Assembly: GCA_947457075.1 (NCBI GenBank)
Contig: CANGUG010000016.1
Coordinates: forward strand, 1-53,238
DNA length: 53,238 bases
From: Bacteroidota bacterium
GTDB lineage: Bacteria > Bacteroidota > Bacteroidia > Chitinophagales > Chitinophagaceae
Direction: 5' to 3'
Shown: piece after piece, positions 11,247 to 20,922 of the stretch
Position numbering within the stretch: position 1 is the stretch's first letter
Layout of the letters: each line of letters begins with the position of its first letter
The notes under the pieces: generated by a model
Told to the model about the DNA's origin: nothing
The model's input: only the letters and a program-made list of their open reading frames with translations
Databases searched by the model: none
Program-made: the position numbers and the translations under genes

Positions 11247-11747
11247 ATGACTAACGAAGCAATAAAAGAATTTATAACCGCGCGCGCGCCAGAAGCAATT
11301 TATGATGAATCGGGCGAATGGTTAAATATGATAGTGGAACCCCATCAATTAAAACCAATTGCAGCCGCCCTATTGGGTCAGCCTATGCAAATGGATTTTT
11401 TATTTTGTTTAACCTGCGTGGATTATAAAACGCATTTAACCATGGTGTACCATTTAACTGCTTCGACCAATCGCAGTTTGAATTTAGTGCTAAAAGTAAA
11501 TTTAGATAGGGCAAATCCAATTATTGAAACTGTTTGTGAGCTTTGGCGCACTGCTGAATTTCATGAGCGTGAAGTGTTTGAAATGTTTGGTGTTCAATTC
11601 GCTAATCATCCTGATTTAAGAAGACTTATTTTAGAAGATGAGCCAGCGACAGCTGGCGATGAAAAAAAGGAGTCAGGCCATGAACCAAAGGGCTACTGGC
11701 CTTTGAGAAAAGATTTTGAAGATCCTATCAATATGATAAAATTATAA
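11247..11747 (+). CDS. nuoC: NADH-quinone oxidoreductase subunit C
   Basis: A protein of 166 residues from the ATG at 11247. An in-frame ATG at 11166 would add 27 residues that overlap nuoB and do not resemble NuoC, so I reject it. The family signature EREVFEMFGVQFANHPDLRR lies near residues 108-127 and a WPLRKDF motif near the end. NuoC is a peripheral-arm subunit that contacts NuoB and NuoD. Here nuoC and nuoD are separate genes, 7 nt apart, not the fused NuoCD seen in enterobacteria. Confidence 0.95.
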   Translation: MTNEAIKEFITARAPEAIYDESGEWLNMIVEPHQLKPIAAALLGQPMQMDFLFCLTCVDYKTHLTMVYHLTASTNRSLNLVLKVNLDRANPIIETVCELWRTAEFHEREVFEMFGVQFANHPDLRRLILEDEPATAGDEKKESGHEPKGYWPLRKDFEDPINMIKL

Positions 11748-11754
11748 ACAGGCC

Positions 11755-12891
11755 ATGTATAACGAAACTGAAATCATAAAAGATACGACCAACCTTGGAC
11801 CTGAGGGGGAGTTAGTCGTTAACATGGGACCTCAGCACCCTGCAACGCATGGTGTATTACATTTAGTGGTAACACTCAATGGAGAAACCATTAAAAAAAT
11901 AGAACCACATTTGGGTTATATACATCGCTCTATTGAAAAAATGTGTGAGAGCTTAACCTATCGTCAGTTTATTTATGTCACTAGCCGAATGGATTATCTT
12001 TCTTCCCATATTAACAATACCGCCTGTGCTTTATTAGTTGAAAAGGGAATGCAAATTGAAGTTCCTGAGCGTGCAAAAGTAGTGCGCACTATTTTAAATG
12101 AATTAACACGCATTGCATCCCATGAATTATGGATTGGGGCGATGGCTATGGACTTAGGTGCATTCACTCCTTTCTTTTATGCCTTCAGGGAACGTGAAAT
12201 GATCACCGATATTATGGAGGATACTTGTGGTGCACGTTTAACTATGAACTATATTGTTCCAGGCGGTTTGATGTATGATATTCATCCCGATTTTCAAACC
12301 AAGGTAAAAGCATTCATACAACAGTTCAAAGAAAAAGTAACCGAATACGAAGACTTAGTTACAGGCAATATTATTTTTCAAAGTCGTACCAAAGGTGTCG
12401 GTGTATTAACTACAGAGGATGCTATTTCTTATGGTTGTACTGGACCAGTGGCAAGAGCAAGTGGGGTGCGTTGTGATATGCGAAAAATTGCCCCTTATGA
12501 TGCTTATGATCGGGTAGAATTTGAAGAAATCATTGAAACTGCTGGAGATTCCTTCGCAAGATATATAGTGCGTGTTAAAGAAATGAATCAATCTATTCGC
12601 ATTATTGAACAACTCATTGACAATATACCCGAAGGTGAATTTGTGGGTAAAACAAAAAATGTATTGAAATTAGCAAAGGGTGAATTTTATCAAAGAGTGG
12701 AAACAGCTCGTGGTGAATTAGGCGTTTATATTGTAAGTGAAGGGGCTACCACCCCATATAGGATTAAATTCCGCTCCCCAGGTTTCTCTAACTTATCGGT
12801 ATTAAATCATATAGCAAAAGGCAGTAAAATTGGGGACTTAATGGCGACAATGGGAACCTTGGACTTAGTGATTCCAGACATAGATAGATAG
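11755..12891 (+). CDS. nuoD: NADH-quinone oxidoreductase subunit D
   Basis: A protein of 378 residues of the 49-kDa subunit family, which forms the quinone cavity with NuoB. The signature MGPQHPATHGVLHL is at about residues 24-37 and HLGYIHRSIEKM at about 53-64. The C-terminal TMGTLDLVIPDIDR ending is typical, and length matches the family. In most complete operons nuoE, nuoF and nuoG follow; here only 87 nt separate nuoD from nuoH. Confidence 0.96.
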   Translation: MYNETEIIKDTTNLGPEGELVVNMGPQHPATHGVLHLVVTLNGETIKKIEPHLGYIHRSIEKMCESLTYRQFIYVTSRMDYLSSHINNTACALLVEKGMQIEVPERAKVVRTILNELTRIASHELWIGAMAMDLGAFTPFFYAFREREMITDIMEDTCGARLTMNYIVPGGLMYDIHPDFQTKVKAFIQQFKEKVTEYEDLVTGNIIFQSRTKGVGVLTTEDAISYGCTGPVARASGVRCDMRKIAPYDAYDRVEFEEIIETAGDSFARYIVRVKEMNQSIRIIEQLIDNIPEGEFVGKTKNVLKLAKGEFYQRVETARGELGVYIVSEGATTPYRIKFRSPGFSNLSVLNHIAKGSKIGDLMATMGTLDLVIPDIDR

Positions 12892-12978
12892 TTAGATAGT
12901 TTAATAAACCATTAGGAAGTAAATTGAATGGATAACAAATGTAAAGTTCAATAGAACTAGACCAATAAAAAGAGACAA

Positions 12979-14055
12979 ATGTTAAGTTTAGAAAGTATAA
13001 CAAAAACAACACAGGACTGGTTACTAGCCAAGTTTGATCCAACCATTGCTTTGGCGATTGAATGTGTGATAGTGATTGTATTGTGCATTACCCTATTTGC
13101 CATTTTAGGTTTAGTCTTGGTTTTATTAGAACGAAAAGTGGCTGCCAGAATACAAATTCGTCTTGGGCCCAATCGTGTAGGACCAGGAGGTATTTTTCAA
13201 ACAGCGGCCGATACCTTAAAATTAATTATGAAAGAAGGGTTAACACCCGACTCAGCTGATAAATTTTTATTTAATCTCGCTCCCTTTGTTGTGATGATGG
13301 TAGCTATGTTATTATTAGCCCCCATTGCTTTTGCTAGAAACTTTCAAATTTGGGATATCAATATTGGTGTCTTATATATATCATCAATTTCTTCCTTATC
13401 CGTGATTGGAATTTTAATGGCGGGTTGGGCAAGTAATAATAAATATTCACTACTTGGTGCCATGCGCAGTGGAGCTCAAATAGTGAGTTATGAATTATCG
13501 GCAGGCTTCGCAGTATTAACCATTGTAGTACTAACCGGAAGTTTACAAATTTCTGATATTGTAGCGGCACAGGAAAATGGCTGGTGGTTATTTAAAGGAC
13601 ATATCCCTGTAATCATTGCCTTTGTATTATATATTATTGCCGTCACTGCCGAAACGAATCGTGCACCTTTTGACTTAGCCGAGGCGGAGTCCGAATTAAC
13701 GGCTGGATTTCACACCGAATACTCGGGTATGAAATTTGCCTTATTCTTTTTAGCAGAGTACATTAATATATTTATTGTATGCGCTATTGGTGCGACTTTA
13801 TTTTTAGGAGGTTGGATGCCATTGCATATTGGGCATTGGGAAAGCTTCAATCATATCATGGACTATATCCCTTCGAGCATTTGGTTTATGGGAAAAACAT
13901 TTTTCTTGATTTTTGTCATCATGTGGTTTAGGTGGACTTTCCCTCGTTTACGGGTCGATCAATTATTAAACTTAGAATGGAAATACTTATTACCCATCAG
14001 CTTATTTAATCTATTATTAGTCACCGTGATTGCAATAATGGGTTGGCATTTTTAA
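12979..14055 (+). CDS. nuoH: NADH-quinone oxidoreductase subunit H
   Basis: A protein of 358 residues with about eight membrane helices. It is the membrane subunit at the end of the quinone tunnel. Family signatures include RLGPNRVGPGGIFQ (about residues 60-73) and the acidic loop ETNRAPFDLAEAESEL (about 223-238), which couples quinone reduction to proton movement. It starts directly where nuoEFG would be expected to have ended. Confidence 0.96.
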   Translation: MLSLESITKTTQDWLLAKFDPTIALAIECVIVIVLCITLFAILGLVLVLLERKVAARIQIRLGPNRVGPGGIFQTAADTLKLIMKEGLTPDSADKFLFNLAPFVVMMVAMLLLAPIAFARNFQIWDINIGVLYISSISSLSVIGILMAGWASNNKYSLLGAMRSGAQIVSYELSAGFAVLTIVVLTGSLQISDIVAAQENGWWLFKGHIPVIIAFVLYIIAVTAETNRAPFDLAEAESELTAGFHTEYSGMKFALFFLAEYINIFIVCAIGATLFLGGWMPLHIGHWESFNHIMDYIPSSIWFMGKTFFLIFVIMWFRWTFPRLRVDQLLNLEWKYLLPISLFNLLLVTVIAIMGWHF

Positions 14056-14073
14056 CATTAAATAAATTAGAAA

Positions 14074-14550
14074 ATGTTTCTAAAAGACTATATATCGGAT
14101 GTTGTTAATGGAGTAAGTTCATTGCTTAAAGGAATGCGTAAAACAGGGTATTATTTTACACATAGCAAGGAAATTATCACGGAGCAATATCCCGACAATC
14201 GTGCTACTTTAAAATTAGCCGATCGTTTTAAAGGCGAGGTAGTAATGCCACACGATGAAAACAATGAGCATACTTGTACCGGTTGCACCGCTTGTGAACT
14301 AGCATGCCCTAATGGCACTATTAAAATAATCACCAAGTTTGACATTAGCCCTGAAGGCAAAAAGAAAAAAGCAATTGACGCATTTATTTATCGCTTAGAA
14401 ATGTGCACCCTATGTAATTTATGCATTACAGCCTGTCCTAGTGATGCCATTAAAATGGTACCCAATTTCGAGCACAGTGTTTTTGACAGAAGCAAACTAA
14501 CCAAAATTTTAAATAAACCAGGATCTAAAATAAAGGAGGGCATCGAATAA
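14074..14550 (+). CDS. nuoI: NADH-quinone oxidoreductase subunit I
   Basis: A protein of 158 residues with two [4Fe-4S] ferredoxin motifs, CTGCTACELACP (about residues 67-78) and CTLCNLCITACP (about 111-122), which bind clusters N6a and N6b. The N-terminal amphipathic region (LKDYISDVVNGVSSLLKGM) anchors it to the membrane arm. In complexes lacking NuoEFG, NuoI is the outermost iron-sulfur subunit and a likely entry point for ferredoxin electrons (known for related complexes). Its stop shares one base with the nuoJ start. Confidence 0.95.
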   Translation: MFLKDYISDVVNGVSSLLKGMRKTGYYFTHSKEIITEQYPDNRATLKLADRFKGEVVMPHDENNEHTCTGCTACELACPNGTIKIITKFDISPEGKKKKAIDAFIYRLEMCTLCNLCITACPSDAIKMVPNFEHSVFDRSKLTKILNKPGSKIKEGIE

Positions 14551-15101
14551 TGAATATTTCTTCAATCCTATTTTACGCCATCGCTGCATTCATTTTAGGT
14601 GCAGGGGTATTGGCTGTCACCTCAGTTAAAATATTTCGTGCGGCGATATGGCTATTATTTTCTTTAATTGGAATAGCAGCCCTTTATTTTTGGATGCAAG
14701 TAGAATTTATTGCGGCCATTCAAATTGTAGTGTATGTGGGCGGTATTGTAGTGCTTATCATTTTCTCTATTTTCTTAACGCAGCACTCGGGAAAAGAAAT
14801 GAATAGTCCTGCAGTTGGCAAAAAATTAGTCTCCGCTATGGCAGCTTTATTTGGAATGGCTTTTGTAGCCAACCTTATTGCTCATTATGAAGGATTTACT
14901 TACCCCTCTTCAAAACCTTTTAACCCGAATGTGTCAGCAATTGGTACACAAATGTTAAGTACCACCAGTCATGGATTTATACTTCCATTTGAAGTGGTGA
15001 GTATGCTGTTATTGGCAGCCATGGTAGGTTGTATTGTGATTGCCATGCGTCCTAAAAATGACATTGAAAATAGTAGCGTACATAATAACCAAACTAATTA
15101 A
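14550..15101 (+). CDS. nuoJ: NADH-quinone oxidoreductase subunit J
   Basis: A protein of 183 residues with five predicted membrane helices. The conserved helix VEFIAAIQIVVYVGGIVVLI (about 51-70) is the pi-bulge helix of the family. The ATG is preceded inside the end of nuoI by AAAGGAGG about 11 nt upstream, an unusually strong Shine-Dalgarno for Bacteroidota, and the start overlaps the nuoI stop by one base. Confidence 0.94.
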   Translation: MNISSILFYAIAAFILGAGVLAVTSVKIFRAAIWLLFSLIGIAALYFWMQVEFIAAIQIVVYVGGIVVLIIFSIFLTQHSGKEMNSPAVGKKLVSAMAALFGMAFVANLIAHYEGFTYPSSKPFNPNVSAIGTQMLSTTSHGFILPFEVVSMLLLAAMVGCIVIAMRPKNDIENSSVHNNQTN

Positions 15102-15119
15102 GGAGTAAAAAGAAAAAAT

Positions 15120-15437
15120 ATGATGCAAGAAATACCGTTAACCCATATTTTGTTTGTAAGCACTGCCCTATTTTTCATAGGCATGTATGGTTTATTTACT
15201 CGTCGTAATTTAATTACTATGCTAATGTCTATTGAGTTGATGTTAAATAGCGTCAACATTAATTTCGTTGCATTCAATAAATATTTATTCCCTGATAATT
15301 TAGACGGCTTATTCTTTACTTTATTTATCATTACTATTGCTGCGGCTGAAGCTGCGGTGGCCATAGCCATTATTATTAATTTATACCGTAGCCATCAATC
15401 AATTGATGTAGAGGATGCAACCGAAATGAAATACTAA
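15120..15437 (+). CDS. nuoK: NADH-quinone oxidoreductase subunit K
   Basis: A protein of 105 residues with three helices. It carries the conserved glutamates in LMSIELMLNSVN (about residues 36-47) and AAAEAAVAIAI (about 73-83), which form part of the proton path. Two consecutive ATG codons (15120 and 15123) could start it. It lies 18 nt after nuoJ. Confidence 0.95.
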   Translation: MMQEIPLTHILFVSTALFFIGMYGLFTRRNLITMLMSIELMLNSVNINFVAFNKYLFPDNLDGLFFTLFIITIAAAEAAVAIAIIINLYRSHQSIDVEDATEMKY

Positions 15438-15491
15438 AAATATTAACCGAATTACATTGAAACATACCCACTATAATTTATACTAATTACG

Positions 15492-17477
15492 ATGTCAAAC
15501 TATTTTTATATACTTTGGATTCCCTTATTACCCCTAGCCACTTTTGTACTATTGGGTTTATTTGGGCGTAAATATTTATCGGGCATTTCAGGCCTTATAG
15601 GAACTGCTAGCTTGTTCACTTCCACCATCCTTTCCTTTATTGCAGCCAAACAATACTTTTTTGTGGACGGCAAAGTGAATGGGGTTTTTCAAAAAATAGT
15701 CGCATTAAAATATACTTGGCTGGAATTTTCACCCAATGTTGCTATCGACATAGGAATGATTGTAGATCCTATTTCGGTAATGATGCTAGTGGTGGTAACA
15801 TCCGTTTCATTAATGGTGCATATATTTAGCTTAGGATACATGAAAGGAGAAGAGCGATTCGCTACCTATTATGCATTCCTTTCTTTATTTACTTTCTCCA
15901 TGTTGGGTTTAATATTATCCTCTAATATCTTCCAAGTATATATGTTCTGGGAATTAGTGGGGGTATCCAGCTTTTTATTAATCAGTTATTACTTTAATAA
16001 ACCATCCGCAGTAGCAGCAAGTAAAAAAGCATTTATTGTAACCCGTTTTGCAGACCTTGGCTTTTTAATTGGAATATTAATATTGGGTTATTATGGCGGC
16101 ACCATGGATATTGGCTTATTAATTGAAAGATTTACTTCGGTAAGTTCGGCACAATATATTAGCATCACTGGAGCTAGCTTTTTAGGCGCAAGTATGCTTA
16201 CCTGGGGCTTAACCTTAATTTTTATGGGAGGTGCAGGTAAATCAGCCATGTTCCCTTTACATATTTGGTTACCAGATGCCATGGAAGGACCTACTCCTGT
16301 GTCAGCATTAATACACGCAGCCACCATGGTGGTAGCAGGTGTGTATTTAGTAGCAAGAATGTTCCCTGTGTTTTCAATGGACGAAATTGCTTTAAACATA
16401 GTTACCTATGTAGGGGCCGCATCGGCTTTATTTGCAGCAGTGATTGCATGTACTCAAACCGATATTAAACGCGTATTGGCCTATTCCACAATGTCACAAA
16501 TTGGATACATGATGTTTGCTTTGGGTATCTCCAAAAATGGGGGCGAGCAAGGATTAGGCTATATGGCTTCCATGTTTCATTTATTTACACATGCTTTCTT
16601 TAAAAGTTTATTGTTCTTAGGAGCGGGTGCTGTAATTCATAAGATTCATAGCAATGAAATGAAAGATATGGGAGGTTTAAGAAAATTAATGCCCATTACA
16701 CATATTGCATTTTTAATTGCTTGCTTAGCCATTGCAGGTATCCCTCCTTTTGCAGGCTTCTTTAGTAAGGAAGAAATTTTAACGGCTGCTTTTCATGAAA
16801 ATAAAATCATTTATTGTATTGCTTTATTTACCGCAGCCTTAACCAGCTTTTATATGTTCCGTTTATACTTTAATATATTCTGGAGTATGGAAGCAAGCAT
16901 CACAGCACAGGATCACAATAATCACAATTTAGCCGCAAATGGGAATAATAGTCAGGATAATCATGATCATGGCGAAGGCACCTGGACAATGAAATTACCA
17001 TTAATCATTCTTGCTACTTGCGCTGTAGGCGTGGGCTTTATTCCTTTTTCTCAATTAGTTACCGCCGACGGCAAAGCATTAGCAACACATATTGATTGGG
17101 TATTTTCTATTGCCCCGGTGGTCTTATCTGTTTTAGCCATTTTACTAGCTGCCAGTTTTTATAAAAATCAAAATGACAAGTCCAATAAAGTAGCTACTGC
17201 TTTTGGTGGATTCTATACCGCAGCCTATAAAAAGTTTTATGTTGACGAAGTATATTTATTTATCACAAAAAAGATAATATTCCCCTTTATAGGTCAGCCC
17301 ATTGCTTGGGCCGATAAAAATATTGTAGATGGATTTATGCAATTATTGGCTACCACCACTGCAAAAATTGCATCCTTAATGAAAGGACTACAATCTGGTA
17401 AAGTTCAAAACTATGCACTTTACTTTTTTGGAGGCGTAGTCGCAATTTCAATATTGCTAATGTATATCTGGAAATAA
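15492..17477 (+). CDS. nuoL: NADH-quinone oxidoreductase subunit L
   Basis: A protein of 661 residues, the distal antiporter-like proton pump. It has the N-terminal MWG-type region, the helix core with GAGKSAMFPLHIWLPDAMEGPTP (about 243-265) and THAFFKSLLFLGAG, and a C-terminal lateral helix followed by an anchoring helix. Residues about 472-497 form a His/Asn/Asp-rich insert (QDHNNHN..., NHDHGEG) in a loop, typical in kind but variable in sequence among Bacteroidota. It is 54 nt after nuoK and 30 nt before nuoM. Confidence 0.95.
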   Translation: MSNYFYILWIPLLPLATFVLLGLFGRKYLSGISGLIGTASLFTSTILSFIAAKQYFFVDGKVNGVFQKIVALKYTWLEFSPNVAIDIGMIVDPISVMMLVVVTSVSLMVHIFSLGYMKGEERFATYYAFLSLFTFSMLGLILSSNIFQVYMFWELVGVSSFLLISYYFNKPSAVAASKKAFIVTRFADLGFLIGILILGYYGGTMDIGLLIERFTSVSSAQYISITGASFLGASMLTWGLTLIFMGGAGKSAMFPLHIWLPDAMEGPTPVSALIHAATMVVAGVYLVARMFPVFSMDEIALNIVTYVGAASALFAAVIACTQTDIKRVLAYSTMSQIGYMMFALGISKNGGEQGLGYMASMFHLFTHAFFKSLLFLGAGAVIHKIHSNEMKDMGGLRKLMPITHIAFLIACLAIAGIPPFAGFFSKEEILTAAFHENKIIYCIALFTAALTSFYMFRLYFNIFWSMEASITAQDHNNHNLAANGNNSQDNHDHGEGTWTMKLPLIILATCAVGVGFIPFSQLVTADGKALATHIDWVFSIAPVVLSVLAILLAASFYKNQNDKSNKVATAFGGFYTAAYKKFYVDEVYLFITKKIIFPFIGQPIAWADKNIVDGFMQLLATTTAKIASLMKGLQSGKVQNYALYFFGGVVAISILLMYIWK

Positions 17478-17507
17478 AATTAATCCTACCAACCAACGCA
17501 CTATATC

Positions 17508-18992
17508 ATGATGAACTTGACATTACTAATATTAATCCCCTTACTCACGGCAGTACTAATACTACTAGCAAAGGGTTTACAACAAATAAGAGTGATAGGC
17601 TTAACGGGCGCTGTGGTGCAACTAGGCCTTGCAGGTATGTTATTAAATTCATTCTTAGCAGAAAGAGCAGCAGGCAACAAGGCTACCTATTTATTTGAAT
17701 CAGACCAAACCTGGTTTAAAGCCTTGAATATTCATTACCATATTGGGATAGATGGCATTGCATTATCCATGATTTTATTGACTTCGGTAATTGTAGTAGC
17801 CGGCATATTGGTTTCTTGGACCATGGAAAAGTTAAGTAAAGAATACTTTTTCTTATTGGTATTATTAAGCATGGGTGCCTATGGCTTTTTTATCTCTTTA
17901 GATCTTTTCACTTTATTCTTTTTCTTAGAGGTAGCGGTGATTCCTAAATTTTTATTAATTGGTATTTGGGGAAGTGGAGATAAAACAAAAAGTGCCATGA
18001 AACTAGCTTTAATGTTAATGGCGGGATCGGCACTTGTTATGGTAGGGCTATTTGGTATTTATTATAACACCCAATCTTTTGATATTGTACAAATCACTCA
18101 ACATGGAATTCCAGTGGGCGTTCAAAAATTCTTTTTCCCATTTGCCTTCCTAGGTTTTGGCGTATTTGCTGCATTATTTCCTTTTCATACCTGGGTACCC
18201 GATGGTCATGCTTCTGCTCCAACTGCAGCCAGCATGTTCTTAGCAGGCATCTCCATGAAATTAGGTGGTTACGGTTGTTTACGAATTGTTACTTTAATGC
18301 CTGATGCAGCACATACTTATTCATGGATCATTATTTTATTAGCCACCATTGCAATTATTTATGGTGCTTTTGCCACCATGATGCAAACCGATTTAAAATA
18401 CATTAATGCCTACTCCTCCATTAGCCACTGTGGGTTTGTAATTTTGGGTATTGGTATGTTGAATAAAACATCCATTAATGGAGCCGTAATACAAATGGTG
18501 TCCCATGGATTAATGACCGCCCTTTTCTTTGCTGCCATTGGAATGATTTATAGCAGAACGCATACCCGATTGGTTGCACAATTAGGCGGTTTGTTAAAAG
18601 CCATGCCTTTTATTAGTACCGTGTTTGTAATTGCAGGTTTATGTTCCTTAGGTTTACCTGGCTTTAGTGGATTTGTGGCAGAGATGACTGTTTTTGTGGG
18701 TTCCTGGCAAAATCCAAATGGCGCCTACCGATTAGCAACCGTTTTATCTGGTGCTTCCATTGTCGTAACAGCTGTGTATATTTTAAGAGCAACTGGTCGT
18801 GCCATTATGGGACCAATTAGTACCGAACATGCCGTTTTATCGGATGCGACTTGGAATGAAAAATTAGCTGCCATCCTTTTGATTGCTGGTATTTTAATTA
18901 TTGGGCTTGCACCATTTTTAATAAATCATTTAATTATGCCAAGCACCGATACCATTATGTTGCAATTGGGTAAAGTGGTGGTTGGCAAATAA
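17508..18992 (+). CDS. nuoM: NADH-quinone oxidoreductase subunit M
   Basis: A protein of 494 residues of the antiporter-like family with about 14 helices. Signatures include LEVAVIPKFLLIGIWG (about 144-159) with the conserved glutamate, and FPFHTWVPDGHASAPTAAS (about 225-243). It is one of the three proton-pumping membrane subunits and follows nuoL closely. ATG codons at 17508 and 17511 are both possible starts. Confidence 0.95.
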   Translation: MMNLTLLILIPLLTAVLILLAKGLQQIRVIGLTGAVVQLGLAGMLLNSFLAERAAGNKATYLFESDQTWFKALNIHYHIGIDGIALSMILLTSVIVVAGILVSWTMEKLSKEYFFLLVLLSMGAYGFFISLDLFTLFFFLEVAVIPKFLLIGIWGSGDKTKSAMKLALMLMAGSALVMVGLFGIYYNTQSFDIVQITQHGIPVGVQKFFFPFAFLGFGVFAALFPFHTWVPDGHASAPTAASMFLAGISMKLGGYGCLRIVTLMPDAAHTYSWIIILLATIAIIYGAFATMMQTDLKYINAYSSISHCGFVILGIGMLNKTSINGAVIQMVSHGLMTALFFAAIGMIYSRTHTRLVAQLGGLLKAMPFISTVFVIAGLCSLGLPGFSGFVAEMTVFVGSWQNPNGAYRLATVLSGASIVVTAVYILRATGRAIMGPISTEHAVLSDATWNEKLAAILLIAGILIIGLAPFLINHLIMPSTDTIMLQLGKVVVGK

Positions 18993-19052
18993 AATTGAAT
19001 AAATAAAATTGAAATGGACGCATAACGAATTATAAATAGAATTTTTAGAAAG

Positions 19053-20462
19053 ATGAACTATACCATATTATTACATTTAAGACAGGAATTATTGCTCGCT
19101 GCATTGATATTCCTATTGCTATTTATTAAATTAGGCAAAGACAGAAGCAATGAAAGTATTTTAAACTTCATCAACTTAGCATTGCTTGTTAATTTGGTTG
19201 CGGGATTTTGTTGTCATGAAACAGGTGAACTATTCAATGGAATGTTCAATACCAATACAATAATTGTTTTTGAAAAAAACTTATTAAACTTAGCTGTACT
19301 GCTTATTTCCATGCAGTCCTATGCATGGTTAAAAACCAATAATAATGTCATTGAATTTTACTTACTAACTTTAACCTCATTGTTAGGTATGTTCTTTATG
19401 ATTTCAAGTGGCAACTTATTAATGTTTTACTTAGGGTTAGAAATGTCCACTATACCTTTGGCTGCTGCTGCTAATTTTGATTTGACCAAGCGTAAATCAT
19501 CAGAGGCAGCCATGAAACTAATACTGTCTTCTGCATTTTCTTCTGCAATTCTTTTGTTAGGTATTTCATTTTTATATGGCACAACAGGTACTTTAAGCTT
19601 TTCAATTATTACAGCGCACCTTAATGGAAATCCATTACAATTATTTGCCTTTATTTTATTAGTAACTGGATTTGCCTTTAAAATATCAGCAGTACCCTTT
19701 CACTTATGGACCGCGGATGTGTATGAAGGATCCCCAGTAGCGGTTACTTCCTTTTTATCAGTTATTTCAAAAGCAGCTGTTTTATTCACCTTGGTCAATA
19801 TTTTATACAAAGTATTTACGCCCTTAGCGAGTAGCTGGTATTTAATTTTAATGGTATTGACTGCAGCCACTATTTTAATTGGCAATTTATTCGCATTACG
19901 CCAAGATAATTTTAAACGCTTTTTGGCATTCTCTTCCATTGCACAAGTAGGCTTTATTTTAATTGGTATTTCGAGTAGTTCACAAGCGGGAATGGCCTCT
20001 TTAATTTACTTTGTACTAATTTATATATTCTCTAATCTTGCTGCTTTTGGAGTGGTATCAGTGGTGAGCGCGTTAACGGGTAAAGAAAATATTTCGGATT
20101 TTAAAGGTTTTTATAAAACCAACCCCATGTTATCCTGGGTACTTACTATTGCTTTATTCTCCTTAGCAGGGGTTCCTCCTACTGCTGGCTTCTTTGGAAA
20201 ATTATTTTTATTGATGGCTGGGGCGGCAAAAGGAAATTATGGTATCATTATTTTTGCCGCATTAAATATGGTCATTAGCTTTTACTATTATTTAAGTGTG
20301 GTAAAAGCAATTTTCATGGATGAAAACTCCACTCCTATTGAAAAAATGACTGTACCAGTGGTATCGAAAATCGCCATGTACATTTGTGTCGTTGGTGTCA
20401 TTGTAACGGGACTTGTAAGTATGGTATATGATTATATTCACTCCATTAGCTTTGGACTATAA
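19053..20462 (+). CDS. nuoN: NADH-quinone oxidoreductase subunit N
   Basis: A protein of 469 residues and the third antiporter-like proton pump. The conserved lysine/proline helix region is seen at FKISAVPFHLWTADVYEGSP (about residues 210-229), and GNLLMFYLGLEMSTIPLAA carries the pumping glutamate. It closes the recognisable complex I gene set, 60 nt after nuoM, and is followed 58 nt later by a small hypothetical gene on the same strand. Confidence 0.95.
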   Translation: MNYTILLHLRQELLLAALIFLLLFIKLGKDRSNESILNFINLALLVNLVAGFCCHETGELFNGMFNTNTIIVFEKNLLNLAVLLISMQSYAWLKTNNNVIEFYLLTLTSLLGMFFMISSGNLLMFYLGLEMSTIPLAAAANFDLTKRKSSEAAMKLILSSAFSSAILLLGISFLYGTTGTLSFSIITAHLNGNPLQLFAFILLVTGFAFKISAVPFHLWTADVYEGSPVAVTSFLSVISKAAVLFTLVNILYKVFTPLASSWYLILMVLTAATILIGNLFALRQDNFKRFLAFSSIAQVGFILIGISSSSQAGMASLIYFVLIYIFSNLAAFGVVSVVSALTGKENISDFKGFYKTNPMLSWVLTIALFSLAGVPPTAGFFGKLFLLMAGAAKGNYGIIIFAALNMVISFYYYLSVVKAIFMDENSTPIEKMTVPVVSKIAMYICVVGVIVTGLVSMVYDYIHSISFGL

Positions 20463-20520
20463 AGAATATGGATTAATGAATGGGTGTAAATTTTAAAATA
20501 TTCGACTTAAATTAAATTTT

Positions 20521-20922
20521 ATGGCAATTAACAAGAACCACGAATTTGAAGATTTAGATAATATAAAATGTTCCATAGTTGAAAAGAACGTGCACCCTGA
20601 TCGTGTTCAATTTTTAAAAGATTTATTAAGCTTCAATAAATACCAAGTGGTGGTGGTAGCAAGCCCTGCCCCCAAAGCAGCACCTGCAACCGCAGCTATT
20701 CCAGTGGCAGATGGTGAAATGGCACCAGCGCCTGCACCCACTCCTAATCCAGAACCTGTTGCGCCCAGTACATTTACAGTAGGCGTAACGGACCTAAGGT
20801 TTAATCCCACCAATGCAGTCTTTGGCCGATCATTGCATACCCCCGATGGCCATGTAGTTACTTTGGCTTATTGGAATCAGGAAGAAAAAATATCGGATGA
20901 TTCAGTTCCTTATTTTATGTAA
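20521..20922 (+). CDS. Hypothetical protein after nuoN with Ala/Pro-rich linker
   Basis: A soluble protein of 133 residues with no signal peptide. Three parts are visible: an N-terminal segment with DLDNIKCSIVEKNVHPDRV, an Ala/Pro-rich linker (about 49-82) and a C-terminal segment (FTVGVTDLRFNPTNAVFGRS, then AYWNQEE). I do not recognise a known family. The 58-nt gap and same strand suggest transcription with the nuo genes. It converges with the next gene and overlaps its 3' end by 13 nt. Confidence 0.7.
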   Translation: MAINKNHEFEDLDNIKCSIVEKNVHPDRVQFLKDLLSFNKYQVVVVASPAPKAAPATAAIPVADGEMAPAPAPTPNPEPVAPSTFTVGVTDLRFNPTNAVFGRSLHTPDGHVVTLAYWNQEEKISDDSVPYFM

